Positions 1 to 11,100 of a DNA stretch of 64,000 bases are shown here, one piece after another (position 1 is the stretch's first letter; the number at the start of each line of letters is the position of its first letter). Where the stretch lies: contig JAAOMT010000200.1 in assembly GCA_016748015.1 (NCBI GenBank), positions 901,502-965,501 of the forward strand. The letters run 5' to 3'. Both the position numbers and the translations under genes were made by a program. The notes below the pieces were generated by a model that saw only the letters and a program-made list of their open reading frames with translations, was not told where the DNA came from and did no database searches. This DNA comes from Geosiphon pyriformis. Its lineage: Eukaryota; Glomeromycota; Glomeromycetes; Archaeosporales; Geosiphonaceae.

Positions 1-422
1 CTAATCGTGTATAAAAAGTGCATAAGCCGCGTTTAATAGGGAACATGTATTTGTCGAATTTATTTAAATAGCAGCTGAATCACACCATATGCAAAAAAAC
101 AAATTACACAAATCATTTTTATTACATTAAAAAACTATCCAATTTTTCATTGGATTCATCAAAGTAAAGGTTTTTGATATCCTTAAAATTTCTTTGATAT
201 TTACATCAGAAGTGGTTAACTCTTAGATTAGAAGTTAGCATTAATGAAGATTCCAAAACTTAGATTTACTGTCAATGATGATCCTGGCATAAATGCCACA
301 AATAGAAAGAAAGCTCTGGCCTTTATTGTAAAAGCTATTTTGACCGAATATCTTTAACCCCCAATTCTATTTCACAAAAATTCTCTTATGGGAAACATCA
401 TCAAAACCAATGCAAAAGCTGA
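1..422. other. No recognisable gene
   Basis: A/T-rich sequence. One short plus-strand reading frame from the ATG at 244 to a stop near 356 has no recognisable motif. I see no RNA gene or repeat here. Confidence 0.5.
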
Positions 423-860
423 CTCTCAAAACTGAACCACTCTTCAGCCGATGATGATTCCACCAAATATAAAGATCGTAGTTGGAGAAAGTCCTCGTTT
501 TATATTCAAGCAACAATTGCCTTGGGAATCGTGGATTTGTCACACATTTATGCACAGGAGAATTCTCCTTCTCTGGAATCCGGTATTTCATTAATCCTAA
601 CAAACTATTTATTACGTTTCATGTCAACAGATCAATTGGAACCAACCGATGTTCGAAATTGTCGGTATCAAATCATTTGGAATTTAATTTTTAGTGGATC
701 GATAAAGCGCTAATGCCTTAAACTTGGGGAAACTAGCTTCCGAAAGGTATCCCATGTATCAGGAACTGGTTTTTTTGATGTCGATGGAGCAAATCAATTC
801 GCAATCGTGAGTAAACCAGAAATATCATGGGATGGGTTACGAAGAAGGTGTGTATATTCA
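423..860 (+). pseudogene. Unassigned gene remnant
   Basis: One plus-strand frame is open from 423 to a TAA at 711-713. It then continues with protein-like sequence in the same frame for about 45 more codons past that stop. Its composition (charged and aromatic residues well mixed, far fewer A/T-only codons) differs from the surrounding desert, which suggests a former coding exon broken by a nonsense change. No convincing start codon or intron structure is visible, although an in-frame ATG lies at 522. I do not recognise the family. It could also be chance open sequence in a less A/T-rich stretch. Confidence 0.22.
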
Positions 861-2876
861 CTTTTGTGTTGTTTGATTCAATATTTTTTCTAATGATAAC
901 TTTTATTTCGATTCAAATATTGGTTTTATTTTTGTGAGAAACCGAAAATAGTCAAATTCTAGTATTTCAAGAATCTTCGTTTCCGCCTATAATACCATCT
1001 ATTTACATTGCCTTTAATGATTATCTTGCAAACAAAAGAAATCAACAAAATCAACGAAGAAAGAAAAAAAGAGCTACTCATTAAATCTATAAAAAATACT
1101 TAATACTATTTTCTGTTAATGATTAAAATTTTATCTAACAAGCATCCAACTTGCAGCAGTAAAATTATGAATTGAAAATGAGTTATTGATGATATCTTAA
1201 ATAATAAAATTACATTTTCGCATTCGCATAATACAATAAAATTCCGCTCTTTATGATTTAAAAATAAGAAATTCAAAGGTATAAATTATGACTCAATATA
1301 TTTTTGTGTAACTGAGCTTTCATAGGTGATCATCTAGTAGTGTTGAAAAATGTTTTTAGCAAAATGATATCATATTAAGGATAGATGCCGCGCTCGGGGA
1401 AAAATTAATCATATTTGCTGTCTTTATTTACGGAAACCATAGAGCTAGTGAGATATTTCAATAGTCATACAGAGTAATTAAAAAACATGAATCCCTACTC
1501 CTAATTCGTTCACATCCCTTAATGCACCTTTTTGCCAACATGTTCGCTCGCTTGATGAAACGGCAAAAAACCCCTTGATGATCATTATTATAAGTGGTAG
1601 ATTTTTTAATCTCATGTTTATTGGTGTGAAAATTTCTTTGACAGTAAGAAAGAGTGCAGTCCATTTCAAGATGACTTTCATTATTATACAAAAAAGCTTG
1701 GGAAGCTCAGCATAATTATAATTGAAATTGGGAATTGTTTGGTTCCGTGATAAATACTTGGACTAACCCTTTTAGTTGAAATAAAAATCCTTGATTTCAC
1801 AAAGCTTACTCATAAAACTTCATTCGATTTGATCCAATCTATTAAGATACAGTTTAATGTCAAATTAAAATAGTTTGTTTCTATGCCTTTCGCATAACTG
1901 TACCTGTTGCCGCTCTTTTATGAAAAATCAGCTTATTAAACGACTTTAATTTTTCGGAGTCTCAAAATGGATTCACGGCAATTACTGTTTCCACCAAAAA
2001 AATGCATCCTGTATTATTTTATCTCTCTATATCCGATTGCATTTTTAGTAGCCACTGGTAGATTAGATGTACATCATTCTCACTTTTAGTAGTGGGTAAC
2101 TCTTTAGGAAAAGGATCTTGATTTCTTAATAATAATAATGAACGAAACGAAGCAGAGCTATACCCAGTTGGTAAATTAATAATGGAAAGCGCTGAGCTAT
2201 CGATAAAAATTTCAATGGTTTTGATTAGACAATTCTCAGCTAGGGTATTTGAATATTTGTAGATTCGGTAAAGATGAACTCAAAGATGAAACAACATTGA
2301 ATCTGTAACAGAAAAGAGAAAAATAATAAAATTTTCTAGTGATGGAAGTAAAAGAGCTCACAATGGTAGATTCAATTAGATTGATACATATAAATAAATA
2401 TTAAATAAAGTGAATTATATAATCAGAAATCTAAACCTGACTCATTTTCGTCAGTAACTATACACTTCCAAAAAAAATTAGTTTACTTTTCAGTCGATTC
2501 ATATGGGCGATCAAGAAAAATTATGTTGGCTGTTTTTTATCTTTTGCAATTAAAATATAACTTTCCTTTGCTGTTTATTTACCAAAAAAACCCATAAAAA
2601 AGCATTCTGCTAGGTAATAAATATCATGAAACGGCATTCATCAATTTCTTAAATTTTTAGCTACACAACAGCATTAATAGATAAACAAATGACTTTGTCA
2701 TCTTCGCCCGATACATGATCTTTCCGACTGTTTTTCGGCGATAAAAAATCTAGTAATGAACTTAAAAAATCTACATGACTGCATCACATTCTTTCTGGAT
2801 GTGAAAAAAATTATATAACAAATTGCATTAAAGAATTGAAACGAATCACATAGCAAAGATCCCGTGTTTCGTATCT
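861..2876. other. Gene-poor intergenic sequence
   Basis: About 2 kb of A/T-rich sequence. Short minus-strand open frames between 1458 and 1691 overlap each other in different frames and match no family I know. They may be scraps of an old element. No RNA gene or ordered repeat is seen. Confidence 0.5.
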
Positions 2877-3045
2877 ATGGCAGGCTTCTTCTATCATTAT
2901 GGAATTGGGACGGAGGAAGTTGCTAACTTGGCTTGCAGAACTATCTGCTTTCAGCCAAAACGCGGCATTTTTATACCAGGAAGGAGATACCAAAGTAAAT
3001 GGAATGTCGAATTTGAGCCTGTGCTATAGTCACGCGTTAAGACAG
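2877..3045 (+). pseudogene. Sel1-like repeat remnant
   Basis: The frame from 2877 reads MAGFFYHYGIGTEE, close to the Sel1 repeat signature (L-G-x-x-Y-x-x-G-x-G-T-x-x-D). After a frame change the next 90 nt read LYQEGDTKVNGMSNLSLC, which resembles the following part of a Sel1 repeat (x-E-G-x-x-x-G-M-x-N-L-x-x-C-Y). Sel1 repeats are TPR-like helical pairs used as scaffolds and are very abundant in mycorrhizal fungi. With two frames and no start, this is a decayed scrap and not a working gene. An intact Sel1-type gene lies at 38639-39091. The short match length limits confidence. Confidence 0.35.
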
Positions 3046-4000
3046 GTAATTTTTTAATTAATTTATTCAAAACTTGAAATCTAATGAGTCACTACGTTTA
3101 TGTGGGTAAAAGAGCAATAGGTTTGTGTAGCGTCACCAAGGAGATGATTTTGGAACACAGAAGAATCTCGATAATATTTATCAACGTGATTAAAAATCAC
3201 CTTATGAAAATATTTATTATGAACCGTGTCTGTATTTAGCGCAAAGGCTACCAACGACATAGTACGCTAAATGAAATTTCTAAAAACCTTTTGGAAAAAT
3301 TCCTCTTTGACGTCAAAAAACCTTAAAAACAGAAAAGGCCGATTTATACATGGCAATCGGGTTTCCTTGTTTAGCGGAACTTTTTAATAGAGAGATGCAT
3401 TAATTTAACTTTTAGGGTTTGCTAATAGAGCTGACAAGGTCATTTTTAAATTCCGGCTTGGTATACACATAAAACAAACCTAATTTTATTTCGTGCCGTA
3501 TATTATCGAGAAACATAATTCAAAGATGATGCTTCTGGCCATGACACAGATTCGAAAAAAATTTTCAAATCAATTCTATTTCGTAGCCATAATCCTTGTT
3601 CTATTTTTCAAAAGAATAACATTTTTTGACTCGTTCGCATTTGTGATTTCAAGATTCCCGAGGTATGATCAAATTATTTGCATAATATTTCGAATAATAC
3701 GCTAAAAGGTTTCCTATCTTTATGAAATTCTATTATCTGCTTTTAAAAATTTAGCATGCATAACCATCCATTTTCATAGAATATGACAAAACGGGTAAGA
3801 CAATCACAGCTTTCTTACTATACCAATATCACTTCAATTGTCATTTATATTGTAAGTCCGGTTTCCAAACTTGGACAGGAAGAAAAGGGTTCTTATGAAT
3901 AAGTAAAAATGATGCACAGCGTAGATGAATAATTATAAATTGTGATTTGGAACGTGGTATAGAGATTCCTGCGGGAAATTAAACGATGGAACAAGGAAAA
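3046..4000. other. Intergenic sequence, nothing recognised
   Basis: A/T-rich with scattered GC-richer words. The open frame at 3493-3705 has low complexity and no recognisable motif. No RNA gene is seen. Confidence 0.5.
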
Positions 4001-4013
4001 AAATGATTAAAGA

Positions 4014-4042
4014 ATTATTATTATTATTATTATTATTATTAT
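4014..4042 (+). repeat. (ATT)n microsatellite
   Basis: Nearly ten perfect ATT units. The repeat lies inside a short open frame (4003-4233), where it gives a run of leucines that only imitates a signal peptide. The rest of that frame matches nothing I recognise. Confidence 0.9.
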
Positions 4043-4380
4043 GTTATATTAACGATATGATTTATTATGAGAAGCGAGATAATTTAAGATTTATTACACG
4101 AAATAAAAATCCTCTTGATCATTACTATGCATGCTTACGTTTTTCGATCAATTTATTTGAAAATCCTGAACAAAGTCGACAATTGAAAAAAGAAACCGGA
4201 TATTTAATCCCATGTTTTATCTGGATCCTTTGATTTTTTGACTCTTTGGCTCAATGAAGAAATCATACAAATAAGTACGGGAAAAACTTTAAAATTTTGA
4301 ATTTGACCGCCAAATTTTTAAAGAGTCTTTCAATTAGCTGACTTTGGCAATAGAAACAAGTTATACTAAATAAGAATATT

Positions 4381-5521
4381 ATGGCTTTTGAAATTGATAG
4401 CATTCAGTTAACCGTTGTTATGTTTAGCGTTGTTATAAGTTTAGCTACAAGTACAGTATTAATACGATATATGTGGAAAAGGTTTACTTATCTGAGACTT
4501 GCTTGGTAAGATTTCTTTGATTGCGGTCTTTTGTTTTCAAATTGTTTTGAGTAATTAACAAAAAAAATTAACATTCTGCTTTTATATGTTCTCGACCCCT
4601 TCCCTTTTCAAAAGTGTTTTTGCAGGAATAACAATAATTCTCTTATCAACATGCAACCTTCTAAAAACCCTATTTCCAAACACAATCTACGAAAAGTGGT
4701 ATTGGTTCTGTTATGAACTTCTCTCGGGAACATACACCTCCCTAATTACAATTTTCTTATTATTCACTGGGCGACGATTTTATGCGCCACAATCTCGACA
4801 CAATAACCTTTTCAAATTTACATGTTTCTTTCTTTTGGCAACTATCATCGTACACGGGACAATTGCATTTTTTGTATTACCACCGCTAATACAAAGTTCT
4901 TCGACGCTTTCTGAAAAGTTTGAGATAAAAAAAGAACCCAATCTGAACTCATATATTGTTCAAGTGATAGTGAGAATGCTAGTTAGCGTCTTTGGATTTT
5001 TGTATGCTTTTATGCCAGTCTTACGCTTACAATTCCGTTCCATGAAAAAGGAATATGGAAATGCAACGAAACCTGACAACAATAATATGAACAAGTTGAA
5101 TAATAATGAAGGATCAACATATGATAGAAAAGAACTCAACCCACAAAATGCCGCAGTTGGGATATGGTACATGACCACCATTACATTATTAGTCGTATTA
5201 TACATTTCGTTTTACGCATCAGTATTCATTCTTGGGATGAAGAATTCGGTAGAAGGAAGCACAAAGGCTCCATTTTTGCCAGTGAATAATGCCATTGATT
5301 TTATTTTACGGATTGGAGTCTTACTTGTTTATGGTATTCCTCCTTCTGGAGTTGTGCTGAAATTTTTGATCAAGAAGATCAAAGGTAGTAACAAGTTGAA
5401 TACAAGTGATGATTTTAATATTAGTATACATGTTATAAAAAATTTTGATGAAGATAACACAACTATTAATGAAGATGTTGAAAGCAGTAGGGAAAGCCAG
5501 AAGGGCTGGTTAGATTTGTAG
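4381..5521 (+). CDS. Seven-transmembrane receptor-like membrane protein
   Basis: Two exons are proposed: 4381-4505 and 4615-5521, with a 109-nt GT-AG intron (donor gtaag at 4506, acceptor ..caaaag ending 4614). The joined frame gives 343 residues. Exon 1 starts MAFEID and supplies a first hydrophobic helix (about residues 10-29). Exon 2 supplies six more, at about 43-62, 70-93, 108-130, 155-178, 224-248 and 268-292. That makes seven in total, with a long polar Asn-rich loop between helices 5 and 6 and an acidic hydrophilic tail of about 50 residues. This matches the topology of a G-protein-coupled receptor or a THH1/TOM1-like 7TM protein. I see no diagnostic STE2 or STE3 motif, so the family is open. 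An alternative start at 4586 would lose helix 1. Both flanks are decayed sequence. The ligand and function are unknown. Confidence 0.6.
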
Positions 5522-6009
5522 AAAATTCATTAGAAAAAGTGTAGATAGTAAAAATAGGATGTAGAAAAATGTAAAAATTTAAATTAGAGGGATTTAAAAT
5601 TTCTATTACTGACATCAGGTAATGTAAAAAAAACTGATGTCGAACTTTTACTTTCTGATTAATTCTTTAAACTGTCTAATAGTTTTGACACAGTAAATTA
5701 TTAATTATTAAAATACTAGCAAACTTAAAAACTGTTATTTCCCTTTTTTATAAAATTTAAAATTTTGTATTTATATGTTACTAAAATTAAGAATTTATTT
5801 TCGTTTAATAAATATATTCAGTGGGTTATTTTAATAAACTATTTTGTCTTTATAAACACATGTCTAATGAATTGAGTAAAATTATATAAAAGCCAACTAG
5901 TCGTGAAATCTCATTTTTTTATCTGAAATAGTTACCCTCCGACCTTGATGAAAAATTTAAAGATCAATTATTAAACATTGTAGAATCTGGTAAATGAATA
6001 TGTCCTTTA
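5522..6009. other. A/T-rich intergenic sequence
   Basis: This is the 3' flank of the 7TM gene. No gene or ordered repeat is visible. Confidence 0.6.
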
Positions 6010-6117
6010 TCACGTGGCCCGTTCCTTATAAATTCCATCGAAATTAGGGAAAAACAATTTAATTAAGTATCTTTTGTCAAATATCATATTTTCAAATGGC
6101 AATTGAAGGAGCTTATC

Positions 6118-6339
6118 CAAGGTAAATTTAAAAGGAATGCCACGATGCATTCTAGAATAAAAATTAGTGCCATCCTCAAATAAAACTCCAATATAGTGAA
6201 CAGCTATAGTCTCGCTTAAAAAACTGTACCATTTTGCTGGCTGACATAAAATTTGCCTTGGCTTATTCTTACACTTCTCTCTTTCGTCTTTAGTCTTTTT
6301 ATTACATTTCTCTTCTGAAGTGTGCTCTAGTGAAAAAGT
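6118..6339 (-). pseudogene. FKBP-type prolyl isomerase (FKBP2-like) remnant
   Basis: Read on the minus strand, one frame gives a Cys/Lys-rich segment followed by ETIAVHYIGVLFEDGTNFY and then HRGIPFKFTL. This closely follows the FKBP fold signature (VHYTGxLxDGTxFDSSxxRGxPFxFxLG), and the preceding EEKCNKKTK resembles the start of the mature domain of the ER-type FKBP2 subfamily. FKBPs are peptidyl-prolyl cis-trans isomerases. The match stops just after the FTL strand. There the expected GQVIKGWD active-site segment is absent and the frame runs on into unrelated residues to a stop at 6010-6012. The point of loss could be an old exon end whose splice donor has mutated (ggataag in place of ggtaag). 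No start codon is visible upstream. I read it as a truncated gene copy. Confidence 0.55.
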
Positions 6340-6580
6340 TTAGAAAGAGCATCCAAAATAAATTTAGAAATAACAGTTTTTACAGATTATAAGAAAATTT
6401 CCCCACTAGTCTGAAGGTTTTGGGTGGCGCTTGGAATTTACAAATGTAATGAGGGAATAAACAAAAGTAAAGAAGGCTAAGAATAAAGGTCAAGTACTTA
6501 CATTCTTAGATTAAGTTATTAAACGGAAGATTGGAAGGCAAAAAACCTAACACATCAATAATAGGTAATACCAAGTATTG

Positions 6581-7500
6581 TTAAATAACACTCATCAAGC
6601 AATCCCCGGAGGAAGATCCCGGCAGTTGTACACATTGGACCTTCCGATTCTTTGGATTTTGCCATATTACAAGTCTTGGATTGTAAGCTTCGTTCTGGAT
6701 AATAATACGGACCCCTAATTCCTTAACCTTGCTGATTAGACGTTGTCGAAAACAATAATGTCCCCAACAATGCATTTTCCAAACAGTTTTTCGTGTAATC
6801 TTTCTTGTCTTGCGATTCACTATCTCTGAAACTTCAAAAGGAGGAAATGACAATGGCATCGAATTCGGGAAAAAATCTAACTGATTTCCAGTGATTTCAC
6901 TTTGCATACATACAGCTTTTCGCCACACTCGAAATCGCCTTATCGAGTCGCCAGGCCATTTATTTTTACATTTTGAGGAGGATACTAATAAATTATTCTT
7001 TTTGCAGATTATATCATCCAAGTATTTGCAAATGCCAACATAGGTCCAATAGAATGTTCACCAATCTTATATGCACCGTTTGTGGGAGAGTACCATGTAA
7101 AAGGTGTATAAGCTCCAGAATTAAATAGAGACTGTATGAACAGAGCTATTCGCTTGGGTTTCGCAGAGCTGTTTTTATGTCTCATATACTCAGACTAATT
7201 CTACTCATTAATTTTGCGAGAATAAGTGAGCTTGCCATCCGACATTATCTGGTGAAAAACCGGCCGCTATTATTATGTCTCTTTTTTCCGAAATGAAAAG
7301 GCCTTATCATTATCCAGAATGATGGTACGCTTATAACAATGTGTGTAAGCATCATCGGATTATGGAGATAAGTGACATAGAAACGTTTCTATGTGGATTT
7401 CGAAAATTTCTGTGCACGAATTGTCAGTTTGTCGCAGATCTTTCAAGATCGAAATGATAGTGTGTTGATAGGCCTTGCCGATTCGCATTACACTTAATCA
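6581..7500 (-). pseudogene. Degenerate Fanzor / TnpB-like transposon nuclease
   Basis: The best-preserved part is the frame 6581-7021, whose C-terminal half reads KTRKITRKTVWKMHCWGHYCFRQRLISKV and then GVRIIIQNEAY (given here in pieces). That is the signature of the OrfB/TnpB C-terminal RuvC region of Fanzor proteins, the RNA-guided nucleases of eukaryotic transposons. After NEAY the expected zinc ribbon is lost by a frameshift. The neighbouring frame still reads KTCNMAK and later AGIFLRGLLDE, echoing KTCxxCG and ARNIFLRxLLD. Upstream (7022-7380) further matching pieces occur with several stops, including WYSPTNGAYKIGEH, where the usual catalytic Asp of Y-D-P appears as Ser, and DNDKAFSFRKKE. 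Traces may extend to about 8.0 kb. Frameshifts, stops and a lost catalytic residue mark it as dead. Confidence 0.68.
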
Positions 7501-8184
7501 CTTCTTCCTTAGCAATAAATACTTCATCAATTTTATCAGTGGGCGCTTTGCCGTGCACACTCCAAAACATTCTGAGACACACAACAGTTCGGATGAACTT
7601 GCGCTCATCCCATGTTCGGAGTTTTTTGTCTTCGTTTTCATTAACTTAATTTCCAGGCAGAAATCTGTTTAAAGCTCAAGTTATCTTGATGGATTGAGTC
7701 TTCATCCAAGAGTGTTGATATGGGTGATGTCGACACTATTAGACAACGATACTATAAGCAAATCTCGTCAAGCCCAGCCACCGCTTCAAGAGCTGCTTTT
7801 GAAGATGTTTTAGATACACCTTGATTAATAGTGAATTGTTGAGAATATCTGATATTGCTACGAGCTGTTATGCGTTTTTCGTCTGCTATGATGCTCCCGT
7901 CAATAGCAGCCAGCTGCATGCGACAGATAAAGACTGTGTTGATAAAAATGTTTATGAAGAGGTCGGCAAAGTATATCCTGGTGGGTGACCACAACTTTCG
8001 AGACCATTCCGCGACTTGTTCGTAGGTGGGAAATCGAGAGAGAAGTTGCTTTGTCGCTCGATCCTCTTTTGCTTTGCACTAGAGACACGGGTATAGAGTT
8101 AATCTTTCTTGGTGGCAGAGGTGGTGAAGATGGTATCAGATGAGGTATTTATTTTCGCAAATCTTTTCTATTGGTTAAATCCAA
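7501..8184. other. Intergenic region; possible extension of the Fanzor remnant
   Basis: Minus-strand open stretches (7520-7640 and 7752-8088) have protein-like composition but shift frame. They may be the decayed N-terminal part of the neighbouring Fanzor copy or a second element. The last 100 bases must also hold the promoter of the PPR gene. Confidence 0.3.
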
Positions 8185-11100
8185 ATGTTAATCATTGATT
8201 GGCTTCATCATTCGATAATTTTTTGTTTGCTTCCTTGCTTTATGGTATTCTCTGGACAAAAGCTGTCAATGTCACCAGTGCAAAAAACGCTATTCTCTTT
8301 TATACAGATTCAGCGCCTTCTATCAAAGTCTCATACTAATTCAAGGACATTGAAACATCAAGCATCCTCTAATTGTTCACGCTCTCAGCGACTCATTAAT
8401 AAAGACCGCTACTATATTCTCTCTCTGAGGGTTACTTGTAAATTTCGTCCTGGGGATTTCTTCCTGTCTCCACCAACAGGAATTAGTCGTTTTTTGAGTA
8501 CAAACTGTAGCGCTGAACTCCAGGTTAACAAAGTACCAGACCTGGATAAGTCGAATATTCCTTGGACAGTAAAATGTTTTCTTGCCCTTCTGAATGAATG
8601 TGCCAATCAGGCTCATAAAGAGCGACAAATTGACCCAAATGTGATGAACGTCATGTGGGACTTATATGTCTCAATTGAATCGCAAGAAAAAGTATTTTTG
8701 AAGTTGGATGATTTCAATCTATTTATCTATATATTAAAACATTATGATCACAAAATCAAGCAACAACCATCAAAATTGATCAAGATTCTAGATGATATCA
8801 AGGAAGTCAAGCTGAAGTTTGGGAGGCAGCACTACAATACTTTGATTCAAGCACTAGGATGGAAAAAAGATCTAGCAGGTGCACTAATGGTTTTCCTCGA
8901 ACTACAATCTCATAGATTTCCACCAAATGGAGTGACTTTCGATTCATTAATGGATGCGTTCCTCTCGAGTTTTAATCACAAGGAGGCCATGAAATTATAT
9001 CGGGGGCTCAAAGATCCCATTATCCCACAGGATGTTCCCATAAAATTTTTCATCAAACTTCTTAAGTTTCAATGTGATCGAGGCTATCTGAAGTCTGCGA
9101 TCTCAATATATAAAGATATGATAGAGGCAGATCGACAACCCTCGATCTACGTAGCCAACGTAATCTTGAGTGCAATATGTGAACATAATGATTTGACGAC
9201 AGGCTTACAATTTTTTCGAGATAATTATCCCCCAAACGCAGCAAAAATTGCTTCTAGTTACAATATTCTTCTTACTACTGCACTCCAAAATGACGAACGC
9301 ATTATGATCCTTCAAATTTGGAAAGAAATGGTAGACAACGAAGTGGAACCAGATATAATTTCATATACACTTCTAATGCGACTTCATCTCCGCGAATTGA
9401 AGCTCAGAGAAGCTCTCGATGTTTACACAGAGATGCTTAAAATAAATATTATTCCAGACTCTCCTATATTCCGGATTTTGGTTCAAGCGTGTGTTTTCAA
9501 GGAAGAGTGGAAACCTATGTTGCCATTTATTTGTGAAGAAATGAAACAATTCGATTTCATTGATCAGAGTTCTTTGACATATAATATTGTTCTCAAAGCT
9601 CTTACTCAGCTTGGAATCAAGTTCGCCCAACGCGTTATGTATGATTTAATTTGTGCTGGATTATCTGTTGACAGTAGATCCCCTAAAGCTTTGATTGAAG
9701 AATACGTGTCTCGTAATGATTTACCAAGTGCCTCTCAAATCTTACAACGCTGCCAATCTCATAACATCCTCCCTGATCAACAAACATATGAAATTTTAAT
9801 TCGTGCTTATATACGTGAAGGGAATATTTTACAAGTCCAAAAATACTATAGCGAATTTATTAGCAACAATAATCGCGATTTCCCTCAGAGAGCTTGGCCG
9901 AAACAAAACGATGACATATCCGGTATAAACGAATTTCTCAAATTATGTTCAAAAAACAAATTGAAATTCGGGATCGATTTCTTTGAACATATCCAAAAGC
10001 TTGGCTTCAAGGGAAACACAATGACGTACACCATATTAGTTCAATTTTTACTGGATTTAGGGCGTCGTGAAGACAATAAACTTTTAGCACGCATATACGA
10101 AAATGCATCTACCTCAAATATACAATTTCCTCTTGATATATATAATCTTTTATTGCGCCGGTTTATAATTACACGAAACACAATATGCATGCATAAAGTC
10201 TTCGAGGATATGATGCATGCCAATCTTGAGCCCGATTCCGAAACATTCAGGGTTTTAGTAGACGGATTTAACAAATTTTCAGAAGCTGATGTATTGGAAA
10301 TAGTTTATGATAAATTAAAAAAATCATTCAGTGCCAAATTGAGTAGAATTAATTACAATGGATTTATTTATGGATTCTGCCGGAATTCTAGAATGAATCT
10401 GGCTTATAAGGTATATACGGATATGCGCACGTCCGGATTGTCTCCTGATGTTATAACCTTTAGCCACTTAATCAACGGTTACGCGAGTGAGAAAGATATT
10501 AAATCAGCACATCTGATATTCAGCGATATGCCCTTATCAGGAATTAAACCGACGATCGATATCTACCAATCTCTCATAAATGGATATATAAACTTATCAC
10601 TACCATCAAAAGCCATCCAATTATATGAGGATCTGGCCAAAGTACAACCCTTTCTGATCGATAATTCGATTTATCATAATATTATTTCGGCGTGCCTTCA
10701 AACATCAAACTTTGGGCTTGCTAACGAATTACTTAACAAAATGGAAAAAGACACAACCCCTTCCAAGAGATTCACTGGGGTCATTATTCAAAGCATTGAT
10801 CGTCAAGATCTTGGGACGGCTATTTTTATATTTGAACATATGGTAATAAAAAAAATAGAAATCACTTTATTATTATGCCAACATCTCGTAGAAGCTTTGT
10901 CGAAACACTCTGAATTTCCTTTGGTCCGTCGTTTATACCGTTATTTGGTAGCCCGTAAAGGTAGACGTAAAGTGCTGTTAAGTATGGCCCTCTTAAATTC
11001 TGTTATTAAATGCGCATCGATGACAAAACATACTAGATATGCTAAAAGGGTTCTCGAAGATTTACTGCGCTTTGGTTTCACACCTTCGACTGAGACAATG

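Noticed and set aside
1458-1691. Two overlapping minus-strand frames
   Set aside because: They compete in different frames, show no motif, and lie in otherwise decayed sequence; too weak to call.
4003-4233. Short protein with an apparent signal peptide
   Set aside because: The leucine run comes from an (ATT)n microsatellite, and nothing after it resembles a known protein.
9062-9244. Minus-strand frames within the PPR gene (several between 8377 and 12023)
   Set aside because: Antisense shadows of a continuous, motif-rich coding frame.
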